Translations under genes and position numbers: made by a program
Source: Comamonas sp. BIGb0124
Lineage (GTDB): Bacteria; Pseudomonadota; Gammaproteobacteria; Burkholderiales; Burkholderiaceae_C
DNA length: 64,000 nt
Direction: 5' to 3'
NCBI RefSeq assembly: GCF_003752175.1
Contig: NZ_RJVF01000013.1
Coordinates: 248,001-312,000 of the forward strand
Notes under the pieces: model-generated
Told to the model about the DNA's origin: nothing
The model's input: the letters and a program-made list of their open reading frames with translations, nothing else
The model's database searches: none
In this document: piece by piece, positions 35,255-44,227 of the stretch
Numbering within the stretch: position 1 is the stretch's first letter
Layout: every line of letters starts with the position of its first letter

Positions 35255-36492
35255 GATCCTATTTGATCCCGGATGTTTTTCACCAGCACGATGGTGTAGA
35301 GAGCGCATCCTAGCATGGAGCCCACAACCAACGCCCAGACGGCGCCTAATGATCCTTGCGAAGGAATCAAATACCAGCCAACCAAAGCAGTACCGACTGA
35401 AACAGCAAGATTCACATAAACCAGCGCCCGATTTCGGCGAGTGGAGCTTACAACAAAACCATACATACTCATCGCATACTGAAACGGTGCCGCCAAGAAG
35501 ACCCAGAACATAAAATTCTGGACTTCAGGATGAGTCGACTTGACGACAAGCGCAAGGAAAAACTCACCCCAAGCGTAGGCCACGCCCATCCCGATCATAC
35601 CGGTCAAAACCGCAAACCCAACACCAGCCAGTGCAAATTTACGGTACTCGGCATATCGACCCGCCTGAAACGCGACAGTCATGCGAGGTGCAAGCGCTTG
35701 TCCAAGAGAGATGATCACGAGACTGCCCACCTGAACGAAGGCAGCCGCACTGGCAAAATATCCCAATTCGGACATGCCGACATAACCGCCCAGTATCAAG
35801 CGTGGAATATTTACATTGAGACTGATTAACAAGGCGGACACACCCAGCGGAAGTCCTGTGTACAAAATCAACTTCAGAGACGCAGAATTTAGCCGTTCGC
35901 CCCCAGTTCCTATTAGACTCTTTCGTCGGTTCCTATCGTAAAAAATGCATACCGCTGCCGTGACAAATAGGACGGCCAAAAGCCCGGCCAGGAGATCACC
36001 AGTGACGATCACAGTCGTCAGAATGGCAAAAACGACGAGCACACTTTTCAGAGCCAGCGAAAAGGCAATAACACGAAAATGATAAAGGCGTTGGAACAGC
36101 CCATAAAATAGCTCAGATTGGTATTCGAATGTCTTGGCCAATCCAACCAAAAGAACAGCTGAGATCACGAGACGGTTATCGTTAAGCGCAACGACCAACC
36201 CCATCAACACCAGCATCCCGATGAAACTGGTAATCAGTCGGGTACGCTCATATACTGAGAGTGGCACTTCCTGCTTTACATCAGTCATCAACTGAATTCT
36301 CAGCCCTAAATTACAGAAAACCAAAACAGGAGTCGCTAGAGAAACAGCATAGCTATAGACTCCTACGCCCTCGGCATTCAGAATTCGTCCCAATGCAAAA
36401 ATGATAAAAAACTGAGAAAGGGCATAGGACCCATTGCCAAGCAAAGTCCAAATTGCCCCTTTTCCAGTTTTGCCCAAAGACTTATTGAACAA
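35251..36492 (-). CDS. wzx: Repeat-unit flippase (Wzx)
   Basis: 413-aa MATE/MVF-type transporter with about 12 transmembrane helices. It begins GAIWTLLGNGSYALSQFFIIFALGRILNAEGVGVYSYAVSLATPVLVF, the usual polysaccharide-synthase N-terminal pattern. It flips undecaprenyl-PP-linked repeat units to the periplasm, partner of Wzy. It ends with a basic cytoplasmic tail. Confidence 0.9.
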   Translation of the reverse strand: MFNKSLGKTGKGAIWTLLGNGSYALSQFFIIFALGRILNAEGVGVYSYAVSLATPVLVFCNLGLRIQLMTDVKQEVPLSVYERTRLITSFIGMLVLMGLVVALNDNRLVISAVLLVGLAKTFEYQSELFYGLFQRLYHFRVIAFSLALKSVLVVFAILTTVIVTGDLLAGLLAVLFVTAAVCIFYDRNRRKSLIGTGGERLNSASLKLILYTGLPLGVSALLISLNVNIPRLILGGYVGMSELGYFASAAAFVQVGSLVIISLGQALAPRMTVAFQAGRYAEYRKFALAGVGFAVLTGMIGMGVAYAWGEFFLALVVKSTHPEVQNFMFWVFLAAPFQYAMSMYGFVVSSTRRNRALVYVNLAVSVGTALVGWYLIPSQGSLGAVWALVVGSMLGCALYTIVLVKNIRDQIGS

Positions 36493-36500
36493 AGGATTAC

Positions 36501-37472
36501 CTAAATCTTATAAAACTTCTTGAACCAGTCAACAAACCGTCTCAATCCTTCATCCAGAGGAATATTGGGAGCATATCCAAAATCACGAACTGAATCATCA
36601 ATGTCTGCATATGTTGAGTAAACGTCACCTGGCTGCATTGGCAAAAAGTCCTTTGAGGCTTCTTGACCCATATGCCGCTCCAGCATCGATATCATATCCA
36701 TCAGGTACTCTGGCTTATTGTTCCCCAGGTTATAAACCTTGTGCAACCCCAAACCCAACTTCTCGGGGCCGACATCGAGAATCCTCAATATACCACTCAC
36801 AATATCGTCGATATAAGTGAAATCCCTTTTCATATCACCATTGTTATAGACAGGGATAGATTTCCCGGCGACTATCGATTGAGCAAATTTGAAATAAGCC
36901 ATATCGGGCCGCCCCCACGGTCCATACACCGTGAAGAAACGCAAGCCAGTCAAAGTTAGCCCATACAATCGAGCATAAGTCTCCGACATCAACTCGTTGG
37001 ATTTCTTAGTTGCTGCGTACAAAGACACCGGGTGATCGACTCTATCACTCACAGAGAAAGGTATCTTAGTATTTGCGCCATAAACCGAAGATGACGATGC
37101 ATAAAGCACGTGTTTCACATTAGAATGGCGACATCCTTCCAGCACAGTCATCGTCCCTACAAGATTGCTATCTATGTAGGCAAACGGATTATCAATGGAA
37201 TAGCGCACGCCAGCCTGAGCGCCGAGATGAATGACTCGATCAAACTTCTCCTTTTCAAACAGGCTGGCCATCGCCGCTCGATCAGCAAGATCGATTGTTC
37301 GGAAATCGAAGTTCTTATGAGATGTCAATTCAGCAAGTCGCGCTTGCTTCAAAGTGACATCGTAATAATCGTTTAAATTATCGATCCCAACGACTGTGCA
37401 TGTACGCTTCACGAGCGCCTGCACCAAGTGAAAACCAATGAATCCGGCGGCTCCGGTTACCAGAATTTTCAT
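36501..37472 (-). CDS. UDP-glucuronate 4-epimerase
   Basis: 323-aa extended SDR converting UDP-glucuronate to UDP-galacturonate. It shows the NAD site GAAGFIGFH, the HLGAQAGVRYSI motif specific to this group, the catalytic Ser and Tyr in SSSVYG and YAATKKSNE, and FTVYGPWGRPDMAYFKF. Its start overlaps the stop of ugd (4 nt), which makes its substrate. The pair predicts galacturonic or glucuronic acid in the polymer. Confidence 0.94.
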   Translation of the reverse strand: MKILVTGAAGFIGFHLVQALVKRTCTVVGIDNLNDYYDVTLKQARLAELTSHKNFDFRTIDLADRAAMASLFEKEKFDRVIHLGAQAGVRYSIDNPFAYIDSNLVGTMTVLEGCRHSNVKHVLYASSSSVYGANTKIPFSVSDRVDHPVSLYAATKKSNELMSETYARLYGLTLTGLRFFTVYGPWGRPDMAYFKFAQSIVAGKSIPVYNNGDMKRDFTYIDDIVSGILRILDVGPEKLGLGLHKVYNLGNNKPEYLMDMISMLERHMGQEASKDFLPMQPGDVYSTYADIDDSVRDFGYAPNIPLDEGLRRFVDWFKKFYKI

Positions 37473-38821
37473 TTTTCGCTCAACTTTGCTTGCCGTCCCA
37501 CGCCAACGTAACTAAATCCTTCACGCGCAATCACAGCCAAGTCATATTGATTTCGGCCATCAATAATTATGGGATTCTTGAGCAACTTCTTGATCGTTTT
37601 GAACTCCGGATTCCGGAAAAGCTTCCATTCGGTGACAAGAATCAGTGCATCAGCATCAATCAGAGCTTCATACTGATTTTCGGAGATAGTCAATTTTCCA
37701 TTCGAAAACACTTCTTCGGAATACTCCAGTTTTGCGGTTTCTTTCGCAACAGGATCGTACGCGGTGACTGTTGCCCCAGCATCGAGCAATGCCTTAATCA
37801 AGACAGTGCTCGGCGCTTCGCGCATGTCATCTGTTCCGGGCTTAAATGCCAAGCCCCAGACAGCAAATTTACGCCCCGCCAAATCACCTTGAAAAGCGTC
37901 ACTAACCTTTTGAAACAACGTTTGTTTTTGCTGATCATTTCGCAGCTCGACAGCGCGAAGTACGCTGGCTTCGAAGTCTACTTTGTCAGCCATGTGAACC
38001 AAGGCTTTGACATCCTTCGGGAAGCAAGAACCACCATACCCCGCCCCAGGATAGATAAAATGGAAGCCAATACGTTGATCGCTGCCAATTCCCAAACGGA
38101 CATGTTCAACATCTACATCCAGACGTTCACACAAACTGGCGATTTCGTTCATAAACGAAATTTTAGTTGCAAGCATGGCATTCGCTGCGTACTTCGTCAT
38201 CTCTGCATCGCGCACCCCCATAAACACCAATCGTTGATGGTTACGATTGAATGGCGAATACAGTTCACGCATCACATTACGTGCATTTTCGGATGATGCG
38301 CCAACGATAATTCGATCAGGTCGCATAAAGTCGTCAACAGCCGCACCCTCTTTCAGGAATTCAGGATTTGAAACAACATCGAAAGCAATCTCTACTCCCC
38401 GCTTCGCCATTTCTTCGTTGATGGCTTGCCGAACCAAGTCCGCTGTACCGACTGGAACGGTCGATTTATTTACGACCACGCTAGGCCGGGTGATATTGGC
38501 CCCAATTTCACGTGCAACTGCTAAAACGTATTTAAGATCTGCCGAACCATCTTCCCCCGGAGGTGTACCAACTGCAATGAAATAAAGGTCGGAGTCATTC
38601 ATTGCCTCCTTAAGGGATGTGGTGAACTTCAGACGACCCTGCTTATGACAGTTGATAACGACATCATCAAGTCCAGGCTCATAAATAGGCAAGATGCCTT
38701 TTAGAAGATTATCAACCTTAACCTGATCCACGTCCACACAGGTTACGATATTACCCACCTCGGCAAAACACGCACCGGTGACAAGACCGACATACCCCGT
38801 TCCAACTACAGTAACATTCAT
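37469..38821 (-). CDS. ugd: UDP-glucose 6-dehydrogenase
   Basis: 450-aa enzyme making UDP-glucuronate from UDP-glucose with two NAD. It has the N-terminal GTGYVGLVTGACFAE Rossmann motif, VGTPPGEDGSADLKYV, the substrate loop NPEFLKEGAAVDDF and the catalytic Cys in GYGGSCFPKDVKAL. The C-terminal domain starts AVWGLAFKPGTDDMREAPS. Its location between the sugar transferase and the epimerase matches its use in this locus. Confidence 0.97.
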   Translation of the reverse strand: MNVTVVGTGYVGLVTGACFAEVGNIVTCVDVDQVKVDNLLKGILPIYEPGLDDVVINCHKQGRLKFTTSLKEAMNDSDLYFIAVGTPPGEDGSADLKYVLAVAREIGANITRPSVVVNKSTVPVGTADLVRQAINEEMAKRGVEIAFDVVSNPEFLKEGAAVDDFMRPDRIIVGASSENARNVMRELYSPFNRNHQRLVFMGVRDAEMTKYAANAMLATKISFMNEIASLCERLDVDVEHVRLGIGSDQRIGFHFIYPGAGYGGSCFPKDVKALVHMADKVDFEASVLRAVELRNDQQKQTLFQKVSDAFQGDLAGRKFAVWGLAFKPGTDDMREAPSTVLIKALLDAGATVTAYDPVAKETAKLEYSEEVFSNGKLTISENQYEALIDADALILVTEWKLFRNPEFKTIKKLLKNPIIIDGRNQYDLAVIAREGFSYVGVGRQAKLSEK

Positions 38822-38846
38822 TTTTCTACCTCTATATACTATTTAA

Positions 38847-39725
38847 TTACTTCGAACCATGGCCAGTACAAACTACCCATACAGTTCTTAAAAATATGGA
38901 AATATCATTAACAATCGACAACTGCTGAACATATCTAACATCCAGCAATACACGTCGACGATAGCTCACCGTATTTCGTCCACTGACTTGCCACAAGCCT
39001 GTAATTCCAGGACGGACGGCAATGTAGCTCGACCAATATTTTCCATACAGCGTTTTCTGCGAAAGCAAGCAGGGCCTAGGACCTACAAGGCTCATATCGC
39101 CTTTGAGAACATTCCAAAATTGCGGCAGCTCATCCAAACTTGTTTTTCGAATGAAATGTCCAAACCTCGTAATTCGCGGATCATTATCCAATTTCTGATA
39201 CTTATTCCACTCTTCAGCCGCAGCAGGATTCGCTTCTAAATATTTAATCAAAACGGCCTCAGCATCCGGCACCATTGATCTAAATTTATAGAATTCGAAG
39301 GTTTCACCCTTATACCCGTACCGTTTCTGAGAAAACAAGATCGGGCGACCAGAGCTGATCCATACACCAACTGCGAGGGCAAAATACAGCCACCCAAAGA
39401 AAGCAAAAAACAATAAACTACCCAACACATCTACGCCGCGCTTGAGAAACTTCACGACGATTGAATGATTTATATTTTCGTCGACGTCGGTATCACGAAG
39501 CACAATGGGGGTGTTCACCTCATCTCCCGGCATCGACTCCGCGCCTCGTTGCCTAGCCAGGGACTGCGTCATTGGCGTATCTGTGGCGCGCAGAGCCATG
39601 ACCGGCCCGGGATCGATATGTGTCACGGGTGATGTTTTGTTCATTGTGCTTTTAGGCGATGAAACCGATTCAACGGCATCTGTATGTGGCATAAGTGCAC
39701 TATCTGTCGTCCGGCTGGCGTACAT
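38847..39725 (-). CDS. Undecaprenyl-phosphate sugar-1-phosphate transferase, WbaP/short form
   Basis: 292-aa initiating transferase that attaches the first sugar-1-P to undecaprenyl phosphate. The C-terminal bac_transf domain (about residues 90-292) has KRGVDVLGSLLFFAFFG (reentrant membrane helix), FYKFRSMVPDAE, KLDNDPRITRFGHFIRKTSLDELPQF, GDMSLVGPRP and RPGITGLWQVSGR. There are no four extra N-terminal TM helices; instead about 85 residues of polar, Ser/Thr-rich sequence. The long start is supported by AAGGAG 6 nt upstream. It probably uses UDP-glucose or UDP-galactose. Confidence 0.93.
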   Translation of the reverse strand: MYASRTTDSALMPHTDAVESVSSPKSTMNKTSPVTHIDPGPVMALRATDTPMTQSLARQRGAESMPGDEVNTPIVLRDTDVDENINHSIVVKFLKRGVDVLGSLLFFAFFGWLYFALAVGVWISSGRPILFSQKRYGYKGETFEFYKFRSMVPDAEAVLIKYLEANPAAAEEWNKYQKLDNDPRITRFGHFIRKTSLDELPQFWNVLKGDMSLVGPRPCLLSQKTLYGKYWSSYIAVRPGITGLWQVSGRNTVSYRRRVLLDVRYVQQLSIVNDISIFLRTVWVVCTGHGSK

Positions 39726-39816
39726 GGAATGCTCCTTCTTGAAATACGGGAGTGATCAGGTAAACATCGCCGTGTTAAAAATGTGTGGCCAAGATTACCA
39801 GTACACCCCTGGCTGC

Positions 39817-40692
39817 TTAACCTTGCCGCTCACGCAAATATGCGGCGAAAGCCTGACCCAGTTCGGGGTGGCGCACACCGAAGTCCACATTGGCCTTCAG
39901 GTAGCCCAGCTTCGAACCGCAGTCGTAACGCACGCCGTCGTAGCGGTGTGCAATCACCTTGCGTTTCTTCAGCAGTTCGGCAATGGCGTCGGTGAGTTGG
40001 TACTCGCCGCCCTTGCCGCGGGGAATGTTGCGCAGTTCTTCAAAGATCTGCGGTTCGAGGATGTAGCGTCCCACCACGGCCAGGGTCGAGGGGGCATCGG
40101 CCGGTGCCGGCTTTTCCACAATGCCGTTGACCAGTTCGTTGTGGTCGTCGATGCGCTCGGCGCTGACGATGCCGTAGCTGCCGGTCTTGTCGCGCGGCAC
40201 GTTCTCCACGGCCAGCACCGAAGCCTGGTGTTCTTCATAGGCTTGCACCATCTGCTTGAGCGCACCGGGCTTGCCGTCGATCAGGTCGTCGGCCAGCAGC
40301 ACGGCAAAGGGCTCGTCGCCCACCAGGTTCTCGGCGCACAGCACGGCGTGGCCCAGGCCCAGGGCACCGGGCTGGCGCACATAGGCGCAGGTCACACCGG
40401 CCGGGGTCACCGATTGGGCCAGCTTCAGCAGTTCGGTCTTGCCGGCTTGTTCCAGCTCCACTTCCAGCTCGTAGGCCTTGTCGAAGTGGTCGGCGATCGA
40501 GCGCTTGGTACGGCCAGTGACAAAGATCATGCTGGTGATGCCGGCTTCGCGCGCTTCTTCGACAGCGTACTGGATGAGCGGCTTGTCCACGATCGGCAGC
40601 ATTTCTTTGGCAATGGCTTTGGTGGCAGGCAAAAAGCGGCTGCCCAAGCCGGCCACGGGGAACACGGCAGTGCGAATCTTCTTGATAGTCAT
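39817..40692 (-). CDS. galU: UTP-glucose-1-phosphate uridylyltransferase
   Basis: 291-aa enzyme making UDP-glucose, which feeds ugd and galE. It has the N-terminal [29 protein letters not shown], the [12 protein letters not shown] motif and a C-terminal hexose-binding part ([24 protein letters not shown]). ATG 40692 is preferred with AGGGAA upstream; the 9-residue longer frame lacks a signal. Sequence here is GC-rich, unlike the AT-rich block just downstream. Confidence 0.96.
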   Translation of the reverse strand: MTIKKIRTAVFPVAGLGSRFLPATKAIAKEMLPIVDKPLIQYAVEEAREAGITSMIFVTGRTKRSIADHFDKAYELEVELEQAGKTELLKLAQSVTPAGVTCAYVRQPGALGLGHAVLCAENLVGDEPFAVLLADDLIDGKPGALKQMVQAYEEHQASVLAVENVPRDKTGSYGIVSAERIDDHNELVNGIVEKPAPADAPSTLAVVGRYILEPQIFEELRNIPRGKGGEYQLTDAIAELLKKRKVIAHRYDGVRYDCGSKLGYLKANVDFGVRHPELGQAFAAYLRERQG

Positions 40693-40767
40693 ATGAGATT
40701 TCCCTAGCTTTCTAATCAAAAGTCGTTGAGTTTTTAGATGGGGTGATGTGTGCAGCGCAGGGCCTGC

Positions 40768-41583
40768 TCAGGCACTGCGCTGTGTGTCTTTTTGAAGGAT
40801 GTGTGCGCCGGCGGCGAGGCTCGCCTGGGCGGTGGCGCTGTCGATGGCGCCCGACTGGCCGGCAGCTGCACCAAAACGGCGCTCGCGATGGCCAAACCAC
40901 TCGAACGCGGCCTGCAGCTCCGCGGTACCGAAGGTGGGGAACAGCACATCCGAGAAGTACATCTCTGTATAGGCCATCTGCCACAGCAAGAAGTTGCTGA
41001 TGCGGATCTCGCCGCCGGTGCGGATCAGCAGATCGGGTTCGGGCAGGTCGCCGGTGCTCAGGTGGCGAGACAGCCCAGCCTCGTCCAGTTCGGTCACCGG
41101 GCTGTTGGGGTGGGCGGCCTGCCAGCGGCGCATGGCCTGCAAGATATCCCAGCGGCCCCCGTAGTTGACGGCAATGCTGAGCGTGAAGCGGGTGTTGCCG
41201 GCTGTCAGCGCATGCACGTCGTCGATCATCTTGCGCAGCGGTGCGTCGAGCTGGGTGGTGTCGCCGATGATGCGCAGTTGCACGCCTTCGGCATGCAGCT
41301 CGCTGACTTCTTTGCTAAGGTAGCGCATCAGCAGCTTCATCAGGCCCGAGACTTCGTCTTGCGGGCGGCGCCAGTTTTCGGTGCTGAAGGCGAACAGGGT
41401 GAGGCATTGCACGCCCGCATCGATGCAGGTCGTGACGATTTGTTTGACGCGCTTGGCGCCGGTGGCATGGCCCACCGCCCTGGGCAGCGCGCGTTGAGCG
41501 GCCCAGCGGCGGTTGCCGTCCATGATGATGGCAACGTGTCGGGGCGTTTGTAGCGGCCCGTCTGTTGTCGTTTCAGTTTGCAT
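40768..41583 (-). CDS. uppS: Isoprenyl transferase (undecaprenyl diphosphate synthase)
   Basis: 271-aa cis-prenyltransferase. Signatures include HVAIIMDGNRRWA with the catalytic Asp, FAFSTENWRRP, VNYGGRWDI, PDLLIRTGGEIRISNFLLWQMAYTEMYF and the C-terminal FGHRERRFG. It makes the C55 carrier used by peptidoglycan and polysaccharides. The usual uppS of this group sits between frr and cdsA; this copy heads a polysaccharide operon, so it may be a second, locus-dedicated enzyme. It has a folded leader just upstream. Confidence 0.93.
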   Translation of the reverse strand: MQTETTTDGPLQTPRHVAIIMDGNRRWAAQRALPRAVGHATGAKRVKQIVTTCIDAGVQCLTLFAFSTENWRRPQDEVSGLMKLLMRYLSKEVSELHAEGVQLRIIGDTTQLDAPLRKMIDDVHALTAGNTRFTLSIAVNYGGRWDILQAMRRWQAAHPNSPVTELDEAGLSRHLSTGDLPEPDLLIRTGGEIRISNFLLWQMAYTEMYFSDVLFPTFGTAELQAAFEWFGHRERRFGAAAGQSGAIDSATAQASLAAGAHILQKDTQRSA

Positions 41584-41603
41584 GACACCTCAAGGTGGAG
41601 GAG

Positions 41604-41648
41604 CCGCGACACGGAGGGCACCCGGCCCTCTCGAAAAAAATGTCGCGG
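41604..41648 (-). promoter_or_regulatory. Two-level stem-loop in the uppS leader
   Basis: CCGCGACA (41604-41611) pairs with TGTCGCGG (41641-41648). Inside, GAGGGC (41614-41619) pairs with GCCCTC (41625-41630), with a run of seven A/T beside it. It ends about 20 nt upstream of the uppS ATG on the - strand, so it would lie in the 5' leader. It matches no known riboswitch that I recognise. Confidence 0.5.
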
Positions 41649-42398
41649 CCCAATGCCGTCCTTAACCATCCTGCGTGCAGCGGGCCCGCTCTTGTCGTGC
41701 GGACTCCGTGCGGCGCAGGCGCCTGTTCTCATCTCCCTCTTTCATCCTCCATCGCCCGGTTGCACCGGCTGCGCTCTTCATCGGGAAGATCGCGGTGCCC
41801 CACAACCGGAAACCTAGCAATTTTTAAGCCCAAACCCCGAGTGTTACGTTGCACTGCGACACAAATGTTACGAATGTCACGGGAACGCGACCAAGGGTTT
41901 CCACTGCTGGTTAGCTGACGGGCGATGATACCCCAGTCTTATTGCGGCTTTGTTTGATAAGAAAGTTATCAATTGCAGCTTCGCCACAACCAAAGTTCAC
42001 GCCGATTCAACCGTGTAGGTCATGTCCGTTACAGGTGCAGGACAATTCCTACACAGGAGAGTGCCAGGAAGCGTGTTTTTTGCAATAAATAGGAGCACAA
42101 CCGCACGTTTTCGCCGGTTGGCAGGCACTTAACATAGTTTTTGAGTTCCTGCCATTCAACTTTTGACCCACCCAAAAGTATTCATTTTATGAATTGAAAA
42201 CAATACCAAAATAGAGTTCACATTCCATGGTTTGGCCGGTTCAGGGAAGGTTTTTTGCGTGCTGGCCTGCGAATTGCAGGCATCTGCTCGAGGTCGCGCC
42301 GTGCGCCGCTGTAGTGCGTGCGTGTTCTGGCGCGAGTCGGGCATGCGCCAGATTGATGCGGCGCAGCAATTTGAGGCCGATGGCCAGGGGTGCAGGCC
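41649..42398. other. Intergenic region between the adhesin and exopolysaccharide operons, no gene found
   Basis: About 750 bp with no convincing reading frame. The part nearest the 235-aa gene is AT-rich (42120-42230). It should hold the promoter of the uppS operon and the 3' end of the adhesin operon; no clear T-tailed terminator or JUMPstart/ops sequence was found. Confidence 0.5.
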
Positions 42399-43106
42399 TC
42401 AGCGGCTGGGTGCAGCGTGGCCGGTGCGGGGAGCCTCCTGCATCGCCCTGCCCTGCAGGTTCCAGCCGTACTGCACGTGCCGCCACACCATCAGGCAGCT
42501 GCGTTTGCCCTGCTGGGCCAGCACCACCGTTTCTTGCGGAGAGGCACTGCGGGTGTAGACATCCACCGTCGGCAGCAGTGCGTTGCGGGTGTAGCCCGGC
42601 AGTTCGGCTTTGGCGACGGCAGAGCAGGCCTGGGCCTTGGTGCTGATGGTTTCGACCAGCATCGAGCAGCCCAGCCCGTCGGGCTCGGGCACGCTGACCA
42701 GCGACATCAATGAATTGCCGCTCTGGGCTTCCATGGCGGTGAGGCTGAAGAGTGCACTGTCGTTGGGACTGGCCCGGTTCCAGTCCATCAGCACGTCTTG
42801 CCGCTGGGCGGCGGCCGTGGCCCCGCGCGAGATCAAAGCGATGCCATCCACGCACCGGCGTATGCCGGCGCGCCGTGCGGTCTGGGCCAGCAGCGGCTGC
42901 GAAGGCGCGGCCGGCTGTAGCGTCCATTTGCCATGGGCATCGGCCGCCGGGGCGCTTTTGCCGGCATGCAGGGGCTGGGATCGGGCCGGTGCAGGCAGGG
43001 TGCCGATGCCGGCTGCGCCGAGCAGCGCCAGTGGAGCCAGCAGTTTGAGCGACAGGCTCTGCCCGGCGCGACGCGGGCCGCGCAAAAAGCTCGACAAGAC
43101 AATCAT
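42399..43106 (-). CDS. Exported 235-aa protein of unknown function in the adhesin operon
   Basis: N-terminal signal or anchor (LKLLAPLALLGAAGIGTLPAPARSQ). The mature part contains pairs of Cys (RRCVDG, LGCSMLVE, AQACSAVAK, KRSCLMVW) that could form disulfides, and beta-type segments (GNSLMSLVSVPEPDGLG). Start 43106 overlaps the stop of the DUF2827 gene (ATGA); a much longer frame upstream is antisense-like and rejected. Last gene of the YadA operon; probably periplasmic. No family is recognised. Confidence 0.65.
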   Translation of the reverse strand: MIVLSSFLRGPRRAGQSLSLKLLAPLALLGAAGIGTLPAPARSQPLHAGKSAPAADAHGKWTLQPAAPSQPLLAQTARRAGIRRCVDGIALISRGATAAAQRQDVLMDWNRASPNDSALFSLTAMEAQSGNSLMSLVSVPEPDGLGCSMLVETISTKAQACSAVAKAELPGYTRNALLPTVDVYTRSASPQETVVLAQQGKRSCLMVWRHVQYGWNLQGRAMQEAPRTGHAAPSR

Positions 43107-44227
43107 GATTGAAACAGCGCTTGCAGGGCCGCACCGTAGTGCGCGACGTTGGGGGGGGCACACGGATCCAGCGCGGCCAGAAACTGGCGGGCCTGCTGCC
43201 GGTAGCGTACGAGCTGCGCGTCGTGCACCCCAAACGCCGTGCGCAAGGCCACGCCGCCGACCAGGCAGTCGAAATCGGGGTAGCGGTAGCCGCAATCGCC
43301 CAGCCAGGCCGAGTTGTGGATCAACGGCCAGCCGCCCCACAGGGCTTCGTAATACAGGTAGTTCTGGCCGTTTTCCCAATGGTGCGAGACCAGTGCGTCG
43401 GCCTGCGGCCCCAGGATGTCGGTGATGGGCAGGCGCGGCTCGAAGCTGGCCAGGCCATGGTTGACGAGATCCAGGCTGCGGGCAAAACGCACGAACAGCG
43501 CGTTTTCTTTCAGGCCCATGGCGTTGTAGACCCGCAGGTGTTCGATGAAATCGGGCTGCGCGCGGTGTGCGGCGTCGCACAGCAGCATGGGCAGGTGGCA
43601 GGTCTTGACCATGCAGAGATTGGGTTCGCACACCGCCAGCCGCCAGCGGTCGCGCCCGGGCCGGTAGTCGAAGTCGACTTCGGCCCTGCCCTGTGCCCGC
43701 AGGTGGCGGATCAGGCCGGCGGGGCTCCACAGGTGCGGCATGGTGCTGACGGGTGCGCGCAGCACGTGTTGGTAATAAGAGGTGCAACTGTGCTCGAAGG
43801 CGGGCAAGGTCCAGACGGCGTCGTACGGTGTACCCGAAGCCTGCATGCCCGGCGGCAGGCCGTAGATGATGCGTTCGATGTCGATCACGTAGTCGTTGGC
43901 GACGTGCATGGCGACCACCCGCCCGCCCCGGGCATGAAAGGCGCGGCTCCAGTCGGGCGCGAGCTGGGCACTGAGTTCGATGACGACGTCGAGCCGTTGC
44001 TGCGCCGTGGCCAGGTCCATCACGGGGGCTGGCGAATGGGCCAGCAGATCCCGATGGGCATCGGGGCCAGCGGCGCCGTCGTGCACGATCCAGGTCTGCG
44101 ACACCACGGGTGAGGCCTGCAACAGCATGGCCAGGTAAAAGCAGTTCTGGAAAATGCCGTTTTCCCAAACCGATTGCGGCCCGTCGCGCAGCATGAGGGT
44201 GATGCCGACCCGCAGGTTCTGTCTCAT
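43103..44227 (-). CDS. DUF2827 protein, putative glycosyltransferase (copy 2)
   Basis: 374-aa protein of the DUF2827 family, known to me mainly from Burkholderiales. It begins RVGITLMLRDGPQSVWENGIFQN and has LDVVIELSAQLAPDW, CDAAHRAQPDFIEHL and the C-terminal SHHWENGQNYLYYEALWGGWPLIHNSAWL. That last block resembles the donor-site E-x7-E/GxP region of GT-B glycosyltransferases (an Ala-Leu-x-Gly-Gly-x-Pro-Leu-x-His pattern). No signal peptide, so cytoplasmic. It is a diverged tandem copy of the gene before it and overlaps both neighbours by 4 nt. Confidence 0.85.
   Translation of the reverse strand: MRQNLRVGITLMLRDGPQSVWENGIFQNCFYLAMLLQASPVVSQTWIVHDGAAGPDAHRDLLAHSPAPVMDLATAQQRLDVVIELSAQLAPDWSRAFHARGGRVVAMHVANDYVIDIERIIYGLPPGMQASGTPYDAVWTLPAFEHSCTSYYQHVLRAPVSTMPHLWSPAGLIRHLRAQGRAEVDFDYRPGRDRWRLAVCEPNLCMVKTCHLPMLLCDAAHRAQPDFIEHLRVYNAMGLKENALFVRFARSLDLVNHGLASFEPRLPITDILGPQADALVSHHWENGQNYLYYEALWGGWPLIHNSAWLGDCGYRYPDFDCLVGGVALRTAFGVHDAQLVRYRQQARQFLAALDPCAPPNVAHYGAALQALFQS

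Noticed and set aside
41649-42398. JUMPstart/ops element upstream of the polysaccharide operon
   Set aside because: Searched by eye on both strands for GGCGGTAG-type ops sites; none found.
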